Below are positions 1 to 5,276 of a DNA stretch of 7,825 nucleotides, piece by piece; position 1 is the first letter of the stretch; each line of letters begins with the position of its first letter. Source of the DNA: an uncultured bacterium (GTDB lineage: Bacteria; Cyanobacteriota; Vampirovibrionia; Gastranaerophilales; Gastranaerophilaceae); NCBI GenBank assembly GCA_902782905.1, contig CACZPB010000201.1:1-7825 (forward strand), read 5' to 3'. The notes under the pieces were generated by a model. The model ran no database searches. It had not been told where the DNA came from and saw only the letters and a list, made by a program, of their open reading frames with translations. The position numbers and the translations under genes were made by a program.

Positions 1-19
1 AAAGAAAGGTATAAGGAAA

Positions 20-379
20 ATGGCAGTACCAAAGAAAAGAACAGGGCATAGCGCTCAAGGAAAAAGAAGATCAAATTGGAAGGCAACAAAGCCTACTTTA
101 ACTAAGTGTCCGAATTGCGGTCAAGCAGTTTTGGCTCACACAGTATGCACGGCATGCGGAACATACAAAGGAAAACCAGTTGCTTTGAAAGATCAAGCAG
201 CGGCTGCAGCTCAAGCTGAAGAAGTTAAGGAAGTTAAAAAAGCTAAAAAATCAACAAAGAAAGCTAAAGCAGAAGCTCCTGCTGAAGAAGTAAAAGAAAC
301 TAAGGCAGAAGAAGCAAAAGAAGCTGAAGTTGTTGAAGAAGCAAAAGCTGAAGAAGCAACTGAAGAAAAAGCAGAGTAA
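20..379 (+). CDS. rpmF: 50S ribosomal protein L32 with long C-terminal tail
   Basis: Large-subunit ribosomal protein bL32. The first ~54 residues are a complete L32: the start MAVPKKRTGHSAQGKRRSNW is typical, followed by a zinc-binding four-cysteine knuckle (Cys30, Cys33, Cys43, Cys46; CPNC and CTAC), so this is the zinc-containing form. From about residue 58 to 119 the protein continues into a low-complexity tail that is first Ala/Lys-rich (to about residue 85) and then Glu/Ala/Lys-rich. L32 is normally about 55-60 residues, so roughly half of this protein is extension. The start codon is the only one that gives the conserved N-terminus; a GAAAGGT-like ribosome site lies about 9 bases upstream. 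rpmF next to plsX and fabH is a common bacterial arrangement linking ribosome and lipid synthesis genes. Identity is secure; the role of the tail is unknown. Confidence 0.97.
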   Translation: MAVPKKRTGHSAQGKRRSNWKATKPTLTKCPNCGQAVLAHTVCTACGTYKGKPVALKDQAAAAAQAEEVKEVKKAKKSTKKAKAEAPAEEVKETKAEEAKEAEVVEEAKAEEATEEKAE

Positions 380-382
380 AAC

Positions 383-453
383 GTAAGCAGTGAATAGTGA
401 GTCGTGAATCGAGAATTATAAAATCGACTCACGATTCACAGCTCACAAGTTAC
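383..453. repeat. Inverted repeat of 7-base units between rpmF and plsX
   Basis: Four consecutive 7-base units on the left (383-410, consensus GTGARTC) face four units of the reverse complement on the right (426-453, consensus GAYTCAC) across a 15-base A/T-rich loop (411-425). Aligned outside-in, the two inner unit pairs match at 6 of 7 positions each and the two outer pairs at 4 of 7. The array starts 4 bases after the rpmF stop and ends just before the plsX ribosome site (AAGGGGA, 457-463), so a folded transcript could affect plsX translation or mRNA stability. There is no T-run after it, so it is not an evident terminator. It resembles dispersed short-unit intergenic repeats; whether it recurs in the genome cannot be seen here. 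Confidence 0.75.
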
Positions 454-472
454 GAAAAGGGGATAGAGTTTA

Positions 473-1528
473 ATGACAAGAATAGCTATAGATGCAATGG
501 GGGGAGACCACGCACCGTTTGAGATAGTTGCCGGTGCAGTATGGGCAGCGGCTGAATACGGTGTAGCTTTGGAGTTGGTCGGGAAGCAGGACCAAATAGA
601 AGATTGTTTGGATAGAATTCAACAAGAAGGCTTTTTGTCAGACTGTGGTAAAGCAGGCAGAAGACACAGAATTCGTGTTGATGTAAAATCTTTGGATATA
701 AAAATAACCCATGCCTCAGAAATAATTGAAATGGGTGAAGCTCCGGGACAAGCTATTCGTAAGAAGAAAAATTCTTCAACTGTTTTGACTGTTAATGCTG
801 TTGCTTCCGGTAGTTCAGATGCGCTTGTTGCAGCAGGTTCAACAGGCGCTGCGATGGCATCAAGTTTATTCGGTCTGGGAAGAATTCAAGGTATTGACAG
901 ACCTGCTATTGCTGTAACGCTTCCTACAATGAAAAAGCCGATTGTAGTTATTGATGGCGGTGCAAATTCAAACTGTACTCCTCAAATGCTTAGACAGTTT
1001 GCTATTATGGGCAGAATTTTTGCAAAAAATGTTTTGGATATTGATAATCCAAAGACCGGTGTTGTTAACATTGGTGAAGAAGCAGGAAAGGGCAATGAGC
1101 TTGCACAAAGCGCTTATACACTTCTTGAAGAAGAAAAAGAAAGATTTAACTTTATTGGTAATATCGAAGGCAGGGAACTTTTCTTAAATCATTGTGACAT
1201 TGTTGTTTGTGACGGATTTGTCGGAAATGTTGTTTTGAAAGTTACCGAAGGAACGGCATCAATGCTCTTTAGAATGATAAAGAATGAGTTCAAGTCTGAT
1301 TTCTTGGGAATGCTTATTGGCTTGTTGGCAAAACCGTTTTTAAGAAGAATTTATCAAAAAATTAATTATGAAGAATTTGGCGGAATGCTTCTTTTGGGTG
1401 TTAAGGGGATAACTGTTATTTCACACGGAAGAAGCAGAGCTTATGCAATTAAAAATGCTGTAAGAGTAGCAAAAGAAGCAGTAGAAACTCAAGTTAATCA
1501 GAAGATAGCAGAAAGTTTAAATGCATAA
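473..1528 (+). CDS. plsX: Phosphate acyltransferase PlsX
   Basis: Acyl-ACP:phosphate acyltransferase. It converts acyl-ACP and inorganic phosphate to acyl-phosphate, the donor used by PlsY to start phospholipid synthesis, and acts as a soluble enzyme associated with the membrane face. Family hallmarks along the 351 residues are the N-terminal IAIDAMGGDHAP (residues 4-15), HASEIIEMGEAP with RKKKNSS (80-102), ALVAAGSTGA (117-126), VVIDGGANSNCTP (158-170), VVCDGFVGNVVLK (244-256) and the C-terminal GGMLLLGVKG with HGRS (303-321). Length is close to, or slightly above, the usual ~330-345. The start is fixed by the conserved N-terminus and an AAGGGGA ribosome site 9 bases upstream. It lies 93 bases after rpmF, probably in the same transcript, and is followed by an intrinsic terminator before fabH. 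Confidence 0.97.
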   Translation: MTRIAIDAMGGDHAPFEIVAGAVWAAAEYGVALELVGKQDQIEDCLDRIQQEGFLSDCGKAGRRHRIRVDVKSLDIKITHASEIIEMGEAPGQAIRKKKNSSTVLTVNAVASGSSDALVAAGSTGAAMASSLFGLGRIQGIDRPAIAVTLPTMKKPIVVIDGGANSNCTPQMLRQFAIMGRIFAKNVLDIDNPKTGVVNIGEEAGKGNELAQSAYTLLEEEKERFNFIGNIEGRELFLNHCDIVVCDGFVGNVVLKVTEGTASMLFRMIKNEFKSDFLGMLIGLLAKPFLRRIYQKINYEEFGGMLLLGVKGITVISHGRSRAYAIKNAVRVAKEAVETQVNQKIAESLNA

Positions 1529-1545
1529 AATTAATAAAACAATTG

Positions 1546-1583
1546 AAGCGGGTTTGAGAAATCTTATCTCAAACCCGCTTTTT
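1546..1583 (+). terminator. Intrinsic terminator after plsX
   Basis: A perfect 14-bp stem (1546-1559 with 1567-1580, AAGCGGGTTTGAGA and its complement) closes a 7-base loop and runs into TTTTT (1579-1583). The stem centre contains a CGGG/CCCG block, which is strong for such AT-rich DNA. It begins 17 bases after the plsX stop. A-rich sequence on the 5' side would let it work weakly in the other direction too, but no converging gene needs that. It separates rpmF-plsX from fabH transcriptionally, at least in part. Confidence 0.9.
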
Positions 1584-1637
1584 AATATGTTTGTGATAAG
1601 ATATTTAAAGAGAGTATAAAAAAGGGAAGTAATGTTA

Positions 1638-2651
1638 ATGGATAATAATTTTATACCGCTTAGAATTGCAGGAGTTGGGTATTCGGTTCCAAAGACGGTA
1701 ATTACGAACGATGATTTGACAAAATTATATGAGACGTCTGATGAATGGATATACACAAGGACGGGAATAAAGGAAAGAAGGGTCGTTTCAGGAAATGAAA
1801 CGGCAATTGATTTAGGTCTGGAAGCGGCAAAAAAAGCTATTGAAAAAGCTGGAATAAATTTAGATGAGATAGATTGTATAATAGCAGCATCTTCTGTTCC
1901 GCCCCAGCTTTATCCGACACTGGCGTGTACACTTCAAGCAAAACTTGGTATAAAAAACACAATTCCTGCGTTTGATATGACCGCAGCTTGCACAGGGCTT
2001 ATTTATGCACTACAAGTGGCAAGAGGTTTGATAGGAACAGGAATTTACAAAAACATACTTATTGTTGCAGCTGATAACAACTCAAAAATTACTGATTGGA
2101 CGGATAGAGGAACCTCTATTCTTTTCGGCGACGGAGCCGGTGCAATGGTTGTTACTGCATCCGAAGACGGAATTGATGATATTTTATCTCTCGAAATTAG
2201 TTCAAACGGTGCTATTGGACAGATGATAAGAACAAATATGCCGTCAGAGTGTTGTCCTCTTGTAGAGCAAGCGGATGAAGTTGGAACGGGTAAAATTATA
2301 ATGGATGGAAAAGAAGTTTATAAATTCGCCGTAACTACTGTTCCAAAATATGTTGAGCATTGCATTGAACTTTCCGGCATGAAGGCTGAAGATATAAATT
2401 ATTTGATTCCGCATCAGGCAAATCAAAGAATAATTGAGGCAATACAAAATAGGCTTAATTATTCAGACGAGAAGGTGATTTCAAATATTAAATATTACGG
2501 GAACACTTCTGCTGCATCAATCCCGATTGCACTTGCAGAGGGTGTTGAACAAGGTAAGATTAAACTGGGTTCTACTGCAATCCTTTGCGGCTTTGGCGCA
2601 GGCATGACTTGGGGCGGAGCTGTTGTAAGGCTCAGAGAAGGAATTTGCTAG
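1638..2651 (+). CDS. fabH: 3-oxoacyl-[acyl-carrier-protein] synthase III (FabH)
   Basis: Initiating condensing enzyme of type II fatty acid synthesis. It joins an acyl-CoA primer, usually acetyl-CoA or a branched acyl-CoA, to malonyl-ACP. The thiolase-fold catalytic triad is intact: Cys118 in DMTAACTG, His259 in IPHQANQR and Asn289 in YGNTSAAS (numbered from this start). Other family signatures are TSDEWIYTRTGIKERR near residues 33-48, FGDGAGAMV near 163-171 and the C-terminal GFGAGMTWGGAVVR. The length of about 337 is normal. An in-frame ATG at 1632 is equally possible, but the site AAAGGGAAG (1621-1629) is spaced better for 1638, and two extra residues would not change the protein. The terminator upstream implies a separate promoter or read-through from plsX. 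Downstream it runs into the 94-residue gene and fabD. Confidence 0.97.
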   Translation: MDNNFIPLRIAGVGYSVPKTVITNDDLTKLYETSDEWIYTRTGIKERRVVSGNETAIDLGLEAAKKAIEKAGINLDEIDCIIAASSVPPQLYPTLACTLQAKLGIKNTIPAFDMTAACTGLIYALQVARGLIGTGIYKNILIVAADNNSKITDWTDRGTSILFGDGAGAMVVTASEDGIDDILSLEISSNGAIGQMIRTNMPSECCPLVEQADEVGTGKIIMDGKEVYKFAVTTVPKYVEHCIELSGMKAEDINYLIPHQANQRIIEAIQNRLNYSDEKVISNIKYYGNTSAASIPIALAEGVEQGKIKLGSTAILCGFGAGMTWGGAVVRLREGIC

Positions 2652-2659
2652 GGGTAAAC

Positions 2660-2677
2660 AAGGAGGTAAATAAGGAG
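2660..2677 (+). promoter_or_regulatory. Tandem Shine-Dalgarno sites before the 94-residue gene
   Basis: Two strong ribosome-binding sequences lie in a row: AAGGAGGT (2660-2667) and AAGGAG (2672-2677). The second is 5 bases before the ATG at 2683 and would serve it. The first is a near-perfect anti-16S match but sits 15 bases away. This is the strongest ribosome site in the window and supports the small gene being really translated. The upper site may act as a standby site. Confidence 0.7.
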
Positions 2678-2682
2678 TAAAT

Positions 2683-2967
2683 ATGCCAATAGGAAACACA
2701 GTATTAATTGTAGGTATTAATAGAACTAAAAGTTTTCTTCCTATCTCTACGGCGCATTTGAGTTTTTGCGACCAGAAGCTCCAAGTAATAAAACTTCCTA
2801 AAGAAAATAACATACTTTCAGATATAATAGAACAAAGAGTGTTTAAAAAATTTCCTGACATAGGAGTTTTTCAAAACAAAAACTCTAAATCACTTGTTGA
2901 TATATATAAATCAGTTCAAAGAAAATATTATCCTGAAAAGGATATTTATCAAAAAGGAGAAATATAA
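2683..2967 (+). CDS. Unrecognised 94-residue protein in the fab operon
   Basis: I do not recognise this protein. It is 94 residues, begins MPIGNTVLIVGINRTK, has no signal peptide or membrane segment, and is Lys-rich and likely basic overall. The pattern suggests one or two beta strands at the N-terminus (TVLIVGI; KLQVIKL), then two helices (about residues 44-56 and 69-81) with a charged C-terminal end. There is one cysteine (Cys29) and no metal or nucleotide motif. Three facts argue that it is a true gene: a doubled strong ribosome site, position 31 bases after fabH in the same direction, and a stop codon that shares one base with the fabD start (TAATG), which implies translational coupling to fabD. 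It could be a regulator or partner of FabD or FabH, or a lineage-specific protein of unrelated role. Confidence 0.85.
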   Translation: MPIGNTVLIVGINRTKSFLPISTAHLSFCDQKLQVIKLPKENNILSDIIEQRVFKKFPDIGVFQNKNSKSLVDIYKSVQRKYYPEKDIYQKGEI

Positions 2968-3914
2968 TGGTAAAAAAAATAGCGTTTTTATTCCCAGGAC
3001 AGGGTTCACAAGCTGTAGGTATGGGAAAAGATATTTATGAGAGTTATGAAGAAGCAAAAAATATTTACGATACGGCTGATAAAGTTTTAGGTAAAAGTAT
3101 TACAAAACTTTGTTTTGAAGGGCCTGAAGAAGATTTGAAGCAAACCGTTAACACTCAGCCTTGTATTGTAACAACATCAATCGCATTTATGGAAGTTCTG
3201 CGTAAAGAATTAAACATTTATCCTGATTATACAGCAGGTCATTCTTTGGGTGAATATTGCGCTATGTTTACAGCAGGGGTTATGAGCTTAGAGACAACAT
3301 TAAAGCTTATTCAGAAACGTGCAGATCTTATGGGCGCAACAAAAGGCGGAAGTATGGCTGCTATTCTTAATGCAAGTGAAGAAGTTTTAAAAGCAGGGCT
3401 TCAAGAAGGTTCAAAAGTTGGTTATGTTGATGTAGCAAATTACAATTCACCGGCTCAAATTGTTATTACAGGGGACGAAAAAGCTGTTAAAGCAGCAGGA
3501 GAATATATTCTTGCAAACGGCGCAAGAAGGGTTGTTCCACTAGCTGTTTCAGGGGCTTTCCACTCTAAATTCATGCAAGAAGCAGGTGCTGTTTTTGCAG
3601 AATTTCTTGAAGATGCTGATTTGAATGATTCATCAATCCCTGTTATCACAAACGTTGATGCTCAAGAAACAACAAGTGCAGAAGATTTTAGAGCAAAAAT
3701 GCCAAAACAAATATACTCTTCAGTACATTGGACACAAACCATTCAAAAAATGGTTGAAGAAGGTGTTGATACGTTTATTGAAATAGGTCCGGGGAAAGTT
3801 CTTGCAGGTCTGAACAAAAAAATCGCTCCTGAAGCAGCTGTTTACAATGTATTTGACAAAGCATCTTTAGAAAATACGGTTTCTGCATTAAAAGCACAGT
3901 TAGCAGAAGTGTAA
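2967..3914 (+). CDS. fabD: Malonyl-CoA:ACP transacylase (FabD)
   Basis: Moves malonyl from CoA to the phosphopantetheine arm of acyl carrier protein and so supplies the extender unit for chain elongation in the cytosol. The 315 residues match the family in length. The oxyanion-loop motif FLFPGQGSQ is at residues 7-15, the nucleophile elbow GHSLGEY at 91-97 holds Ser93, Arg118 in QKRADLM binds the malonyl carboxylate, and the catalytic His199 is in SGAFHSKFM. IEIGPGKVLAGL (271-282) is the conserved C-terminal signature. The start overlaps the upstream gene's stop by one base and has an AAAGGAG ribosome site inside that gene. It is followed by a hairpin that is the left end of a large inverted repeat, which separates it from fabG, its usual neighbour. 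Confidence 0.98.
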   Translation: MVKKIAFLFPGQGSQAVGMGKDIYESYEEAKNIYDTADKVLGKSITKLCFEGPEEDLKQTVNTQPCIVTTSIAFMEVLRKELNIYPDYTAGHSLGEYCAMFTAGVMSLETTLKLIQKRADLMGATKGGSMAAILNASEEVLKAGLQEGSKVGYVDVANYNSPAQIVITGDEKAVKAAGEYILANGARRVVPLAVSGAFHSKFMQEAGAVFAEFLEDADLNDSSIPVITNVDAQETTSAEDFRAKMPKQIYSSVHWTQTIQKMVEEGVDTFIEIGPGKVLAGLNKKIAPEAAVYNVFDKASLENTVSALKAQLAEV

Positions 3915-3916
3915 AC

Positions 3917-3940
3917 GCACCAAAATATGCATTTTGGTGC
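3917..3940 (+). terminator. Hairpin directly after fabD
   Basis: A perfect 10-bp stem (GCACCAAAAT and its complement) with an ATGC loop starts 2 bases after the fabD stop. The following sequence is T-rich but has no uninterrupted run directly at the stem, so termination would be weak; protection of the 3' end is an alternative. It is the outer left end of the large inverted repeat, and a near-identical hairpin lies at the other end. Confidence 0.6.
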
Positions 3941-4104
3941 ATAAAGTTTAATTAAATTTGTTTTATATTTTTATATGTCATTTTCTTTGACCGCAAAGAA
4001 ACTTTCTACTTCACTTCCAAACTTGTAGTGACAATCCAAAACCAATGTATTTACCCCAGAAACTCCCCAAGCTGTACTACGCTCCCTAATCAATTGTAAC
4101 GTTC

Positions 4105-4270
4105 GACCTGAGCAAGTGAACTCTGGATTTTCAGGGATAAATGGCTATTAAAAAACAAAATCTACAAGATAGATAAATTCTTCCATTTATCAACCTGCCA
4201 ATCCCTCAAACAAAAGTTGCTTTGTAATTGTCTCACTAACATTGATTGTTCACTGCGTAATGCTTGGGTC
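4105..4270 (+). other. Structured core, left copy (candidate RNA element)
   Basis: Read on the plus strand, this segment folds into nested helices found by eye. P1 pairs 4105-4114 with 4261-4270 (10 bp, two G-U). P2 pairs AGTGAAC (4115-4121) with GTTCACT (4248-4254). P3 pairs GGATT (4125-4129) with AATCC (4200-4204). P4 pairs CAGG (4132-4135) with CCTG (4194-4197). P5 pairs GATAAATGG (4136-4144) with CCATTTATC (4183-4191). P3 and P4 are separated by a TT/CC internal loop, and an AA bulge (4192-4193) lies between P4 and P5. A small hairpin at 4210-4225 lies on the 3' side. The same P2-P5 layout occurs in the right half on the other strand with compensated base changes. I do not recognise the family. 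Confidence 0.55.
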
Positions 4271-4341
4271 TTTGCTTGTTTACTTGAAGTAATTACTAAT
4301 TATAATTTTAAAACTTTAGGGGTTTGGGGCATTACGGAATG

Positions 4342-4476
4342 AGCAAACAATCTAGGTGAAGCAACAACAAAGAGAGTGCTGTTTGAAGGACAGGCGGGTT
4401 GGTAAATGTCTGCTTGACAAAAATTTAAAATAACACATTCACTCCTACATTTACCCCCGAATGTCCTGAGTTCACT
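4342..4476 (-). other. Structured core, right copy (candidate RNA element)
   Basis: Read on the minus strand, this is the counterpart of the left core. P2 is AGTGAAC (4470-4476) with GTTTGCT (4342-4348), kept through two G-U pairs. P3 is GGACA (4462-4466) with TGTCC (4388-4392). P4 is CGGG (4456-4459) with CCCG (4395-4398). P5 is GGTAAATGT (4447-4455) with ACATTTACC (4401-4409). The TT/CC internal loop and AA bulge are the same as in the left copy. Five of the 18 P3-P5 pairs differ from the left copy, and all five are changed on both sides. The outermost helix P1 of the left copy is not evident here, so this copy may be incomplete. Confidence 0.55.
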
Positions 4477-4539
4477 CGATTAGGTCGAAACGTACAATTG
4501 TTTAGCTCAATGGAGTAACAGTCCCAAGAGTTTCTTTTC

Positions 4540-4569
4540 GTCATTTTCTTTGCGGTCAAAGAAAATGAC
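4540..4569. repeat. 13-bp stem hairpin in the right arm
   Basis: A perfect dyad: GTCATTTTCTTTG (4540-4552) and its complement (4557-4569) around a CGGT loop. The matching place in the left arm (3977-4001) keeps only the inner 8 bp of the stem, because the sequence diverges after 4001. It forms the second block of the large inverted repeat. The same kind of CTTTG/CAAAG hairpin would be expected elsewhere in the genome if the element is dispersed. Confidence 0.7.
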
Positions 4570-4616
4570 ATATAAAATAATAAAACTATTTTTATATTCA
4601 AAACTTAAAACTTTAT

Positions 4617-4640
4617 GCACCAAAATGCATATCTTGGTGC
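4617..4640 (-). terminator. Hairpin directly after the lipoprotein gene
   Basis: This is the outer right end of the large inverted repeat. Read on the minus strand it is a 10-bp stem with an ATGC loop, beginning 10 bases after the lipoprotein stop and differing from the fabD hairpin at one base. On the minus strand that difference is a tolerated G-U pair, while on the plus strand it would be an A-C mismatch. This fits use in minus-strand transcripts, as a 3' end or weak terminator. Confidence 0.55.
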
Positions 4641-4650
4641 ATTTTGTTTG

Positions 4651-5178
4651 TTATTCTTTATTTCCGGTAGAGGACCAAGCATCCATCATTTGAGTGTATT
4701 CATTGACTGTAATTGTCTTTCCTTTTTCGGAATCACCATCGGTATAAATATCAACAAGCTCAGCTAATAAATTAGAACATTGCATGCCAACCAGAGCTTG
4801 GGCTTGCGTCTGTAATACATCATTGAGTGAATTTTTTGGAATATTTTTTTCAACTTCTGCGTAGAATTTTTCCGGTTCTGTTATATTTGGGTTTTCTATT
4901 GTAGAAAATTTGTTAATAGCTTTGTATAATGCTAAAGTATTTTCCTTATATAAGCCTGATTTTATTGTTACAACATCACCATCCGTGTTACGGTATGTAA
5001 CTTTGTCTCCGTCTATAATAGGTAAATTTGCTTTTGTTGAGTCATACGCCGCAGGAATTACTTTGCTTTTAGCTGATTCATGCGCATTTTGTATTTTATT
5101 ATTTCCGCAGCCGGCAAGTGTTAGTGCAGAGAATGCAAACATTGCTGATGGTAAAATTGTTCTCATTGATACGTTCAT
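4651..5178 (-). CDS. Predicted lipoprotein of unknown function
   Basis: This 175-residue protein begins with a type II signal peptide: MNVSMRTILPSAM, a hydrophobic stretch, then the lipobox LAGC with the modified Cys24. The residue after it is Gly, so retention at the inner membrane through an Asp +2 signal is not expected. The mature part is hydrophilic. It has a DGDKVTYRNTDGDVVTIKSG strand-rich stretch at about residues 57-76, then mostly helical sequence, and near the C-terminus an acidic segment DGDSEKGKTITVNE with EF-hand-like spacing but a longer loop. The start at 5178 is preferred over 5220 because AAGGGGG lies 8 bases upstream and the signal peptide then begins normally. It is divergent from the secreted protein gene and convergent with fabD. 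No family is recognised. Confidence 0.8.
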   Translation of the reverse strand: MNVSMRTILPSAMFAFSALTLAGCGNNKIQNAHESAKSKVIPAAYDSTKANLPIIDGDKVTYRNTDGDVVTIKSGLYKENTLALYKAINKFSTIENPNITEPEKFYAEVEKNIPKNSLNDVLQTQAQALVGMQCSNLLAELVDIYTDGDSEKGKTITVNEYTQMMDAWSSTGNKE

Positions 5179-5242
5179 TAATTTCCCCCTTAAATTCTTG
5201 TAATGCCTACATGAAAACATTAAAAATTTTTTTTGCTATTTA

Positions 5243-5271
5243 ATAGTAAAAATGTAAAATTTTTGTTACAA
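5243..5271 (-). promoter_or_regulatory. Candidate promoter of the lipoprotein gene
   Basis: On the minus strand, TTGTAA (5266-5271) and TACTAT (5243-5248) are separated by 17 bp; each matches 4 of 6 consensus positions. The predicted start lies about 60 bases before the ATG. The -10 overlaps an 11-base palindrome CTATT-T-AATAG (5236-5246), a possible operator. The -35 overlaps the -10 of the divergent gene, so the two promoters would compete. AT-rich DNA makes chance matches likely. Confidence 0.35.
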
Positions 5272-5272
5272 T
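5264..5272 (+). promoter_or_regulatory. Candidate extended -10 promoter at the secreted protein gene
   Basis: TGTTACAAT (5264-5272) is an extended -10 (TG, one base, then TACAAT, 5 of 6). No good -35 is present at the right distance. The expected start of transcription, about 7 bases downstream, falls on the ATG pair at 5277/5280. The message would then be leaderless, which agrees with the absence of any Shine-Dalgarno sequence. Confidence 0.4.
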
Positions 5273-5276
5273 ACCC

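Larger units (their letters stand above)
3917..4640. repeat. ~720-bp imperfect inverted repeat, gene-free (possible foldback element)
   Basis: The whole 736-base gap between convergent fabD and the lipoprotein gene is one large dyad. Matching blocks are found in order from the ends inward: 3917-3949 with 4608-4640 (32 of 33 identical), 3972-4001 with 4545-4574 (30 of 30), about 4091-4143 with 4447-4500 (strong, with small gaps), 4184-4211 with 4381-4408 (23 of 28), and about 4218-4263 with 4328-4373 (weaker, sharing CGTAATGC at the inner end). The unpaired centre is about 4264-4327. The left half has about 45 extra bases at 4002-4090. No reading frame of useful length and no transposase is present. 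I looked for a short target-site duplication at the ends and saw none. It could be a foldback or MITE-like element, or two inverted copies of a structured RNA element. Confidence 0.85.

Noticed and set aside
211..432. Minus-strand open frame opposite the rpmF tail and the 7-base repeat
   Set aside because: Its Ser/Ala/Phe-rich protein is the mirror of the Glu/Lys/Ala-rich L32 tail plus the repeat, and the gene on the other strand is certain.
1591..1620. TTGTGA and TATAAA before fabH as a promoter
   Set aside because: The expected start would fall inside the fabH ribosome site, and the -35 is poor; chance is likely in this AT-rich spacer.
3915..4650. CRISPR array, tRNA, or degraded transposase gene in the gap
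   Set aside because: The repeats are inverted, not regularly spaced direct repeats; no tRNA cloverleaf was found by eye; no frame resembles a transposase remnant.
3907..4650. Target-site duplication flanking the large inverted repeat
   Set aside because: The bases just outside 3917 and 4640 do not form a matching direct repeat by eye.
4910..5203. Plus-strand open frame opposite the lipoprotein gene
   Set aside because: The minus frame has a ribosome site, signal peptide and lipobox; the plus frame has none of these.
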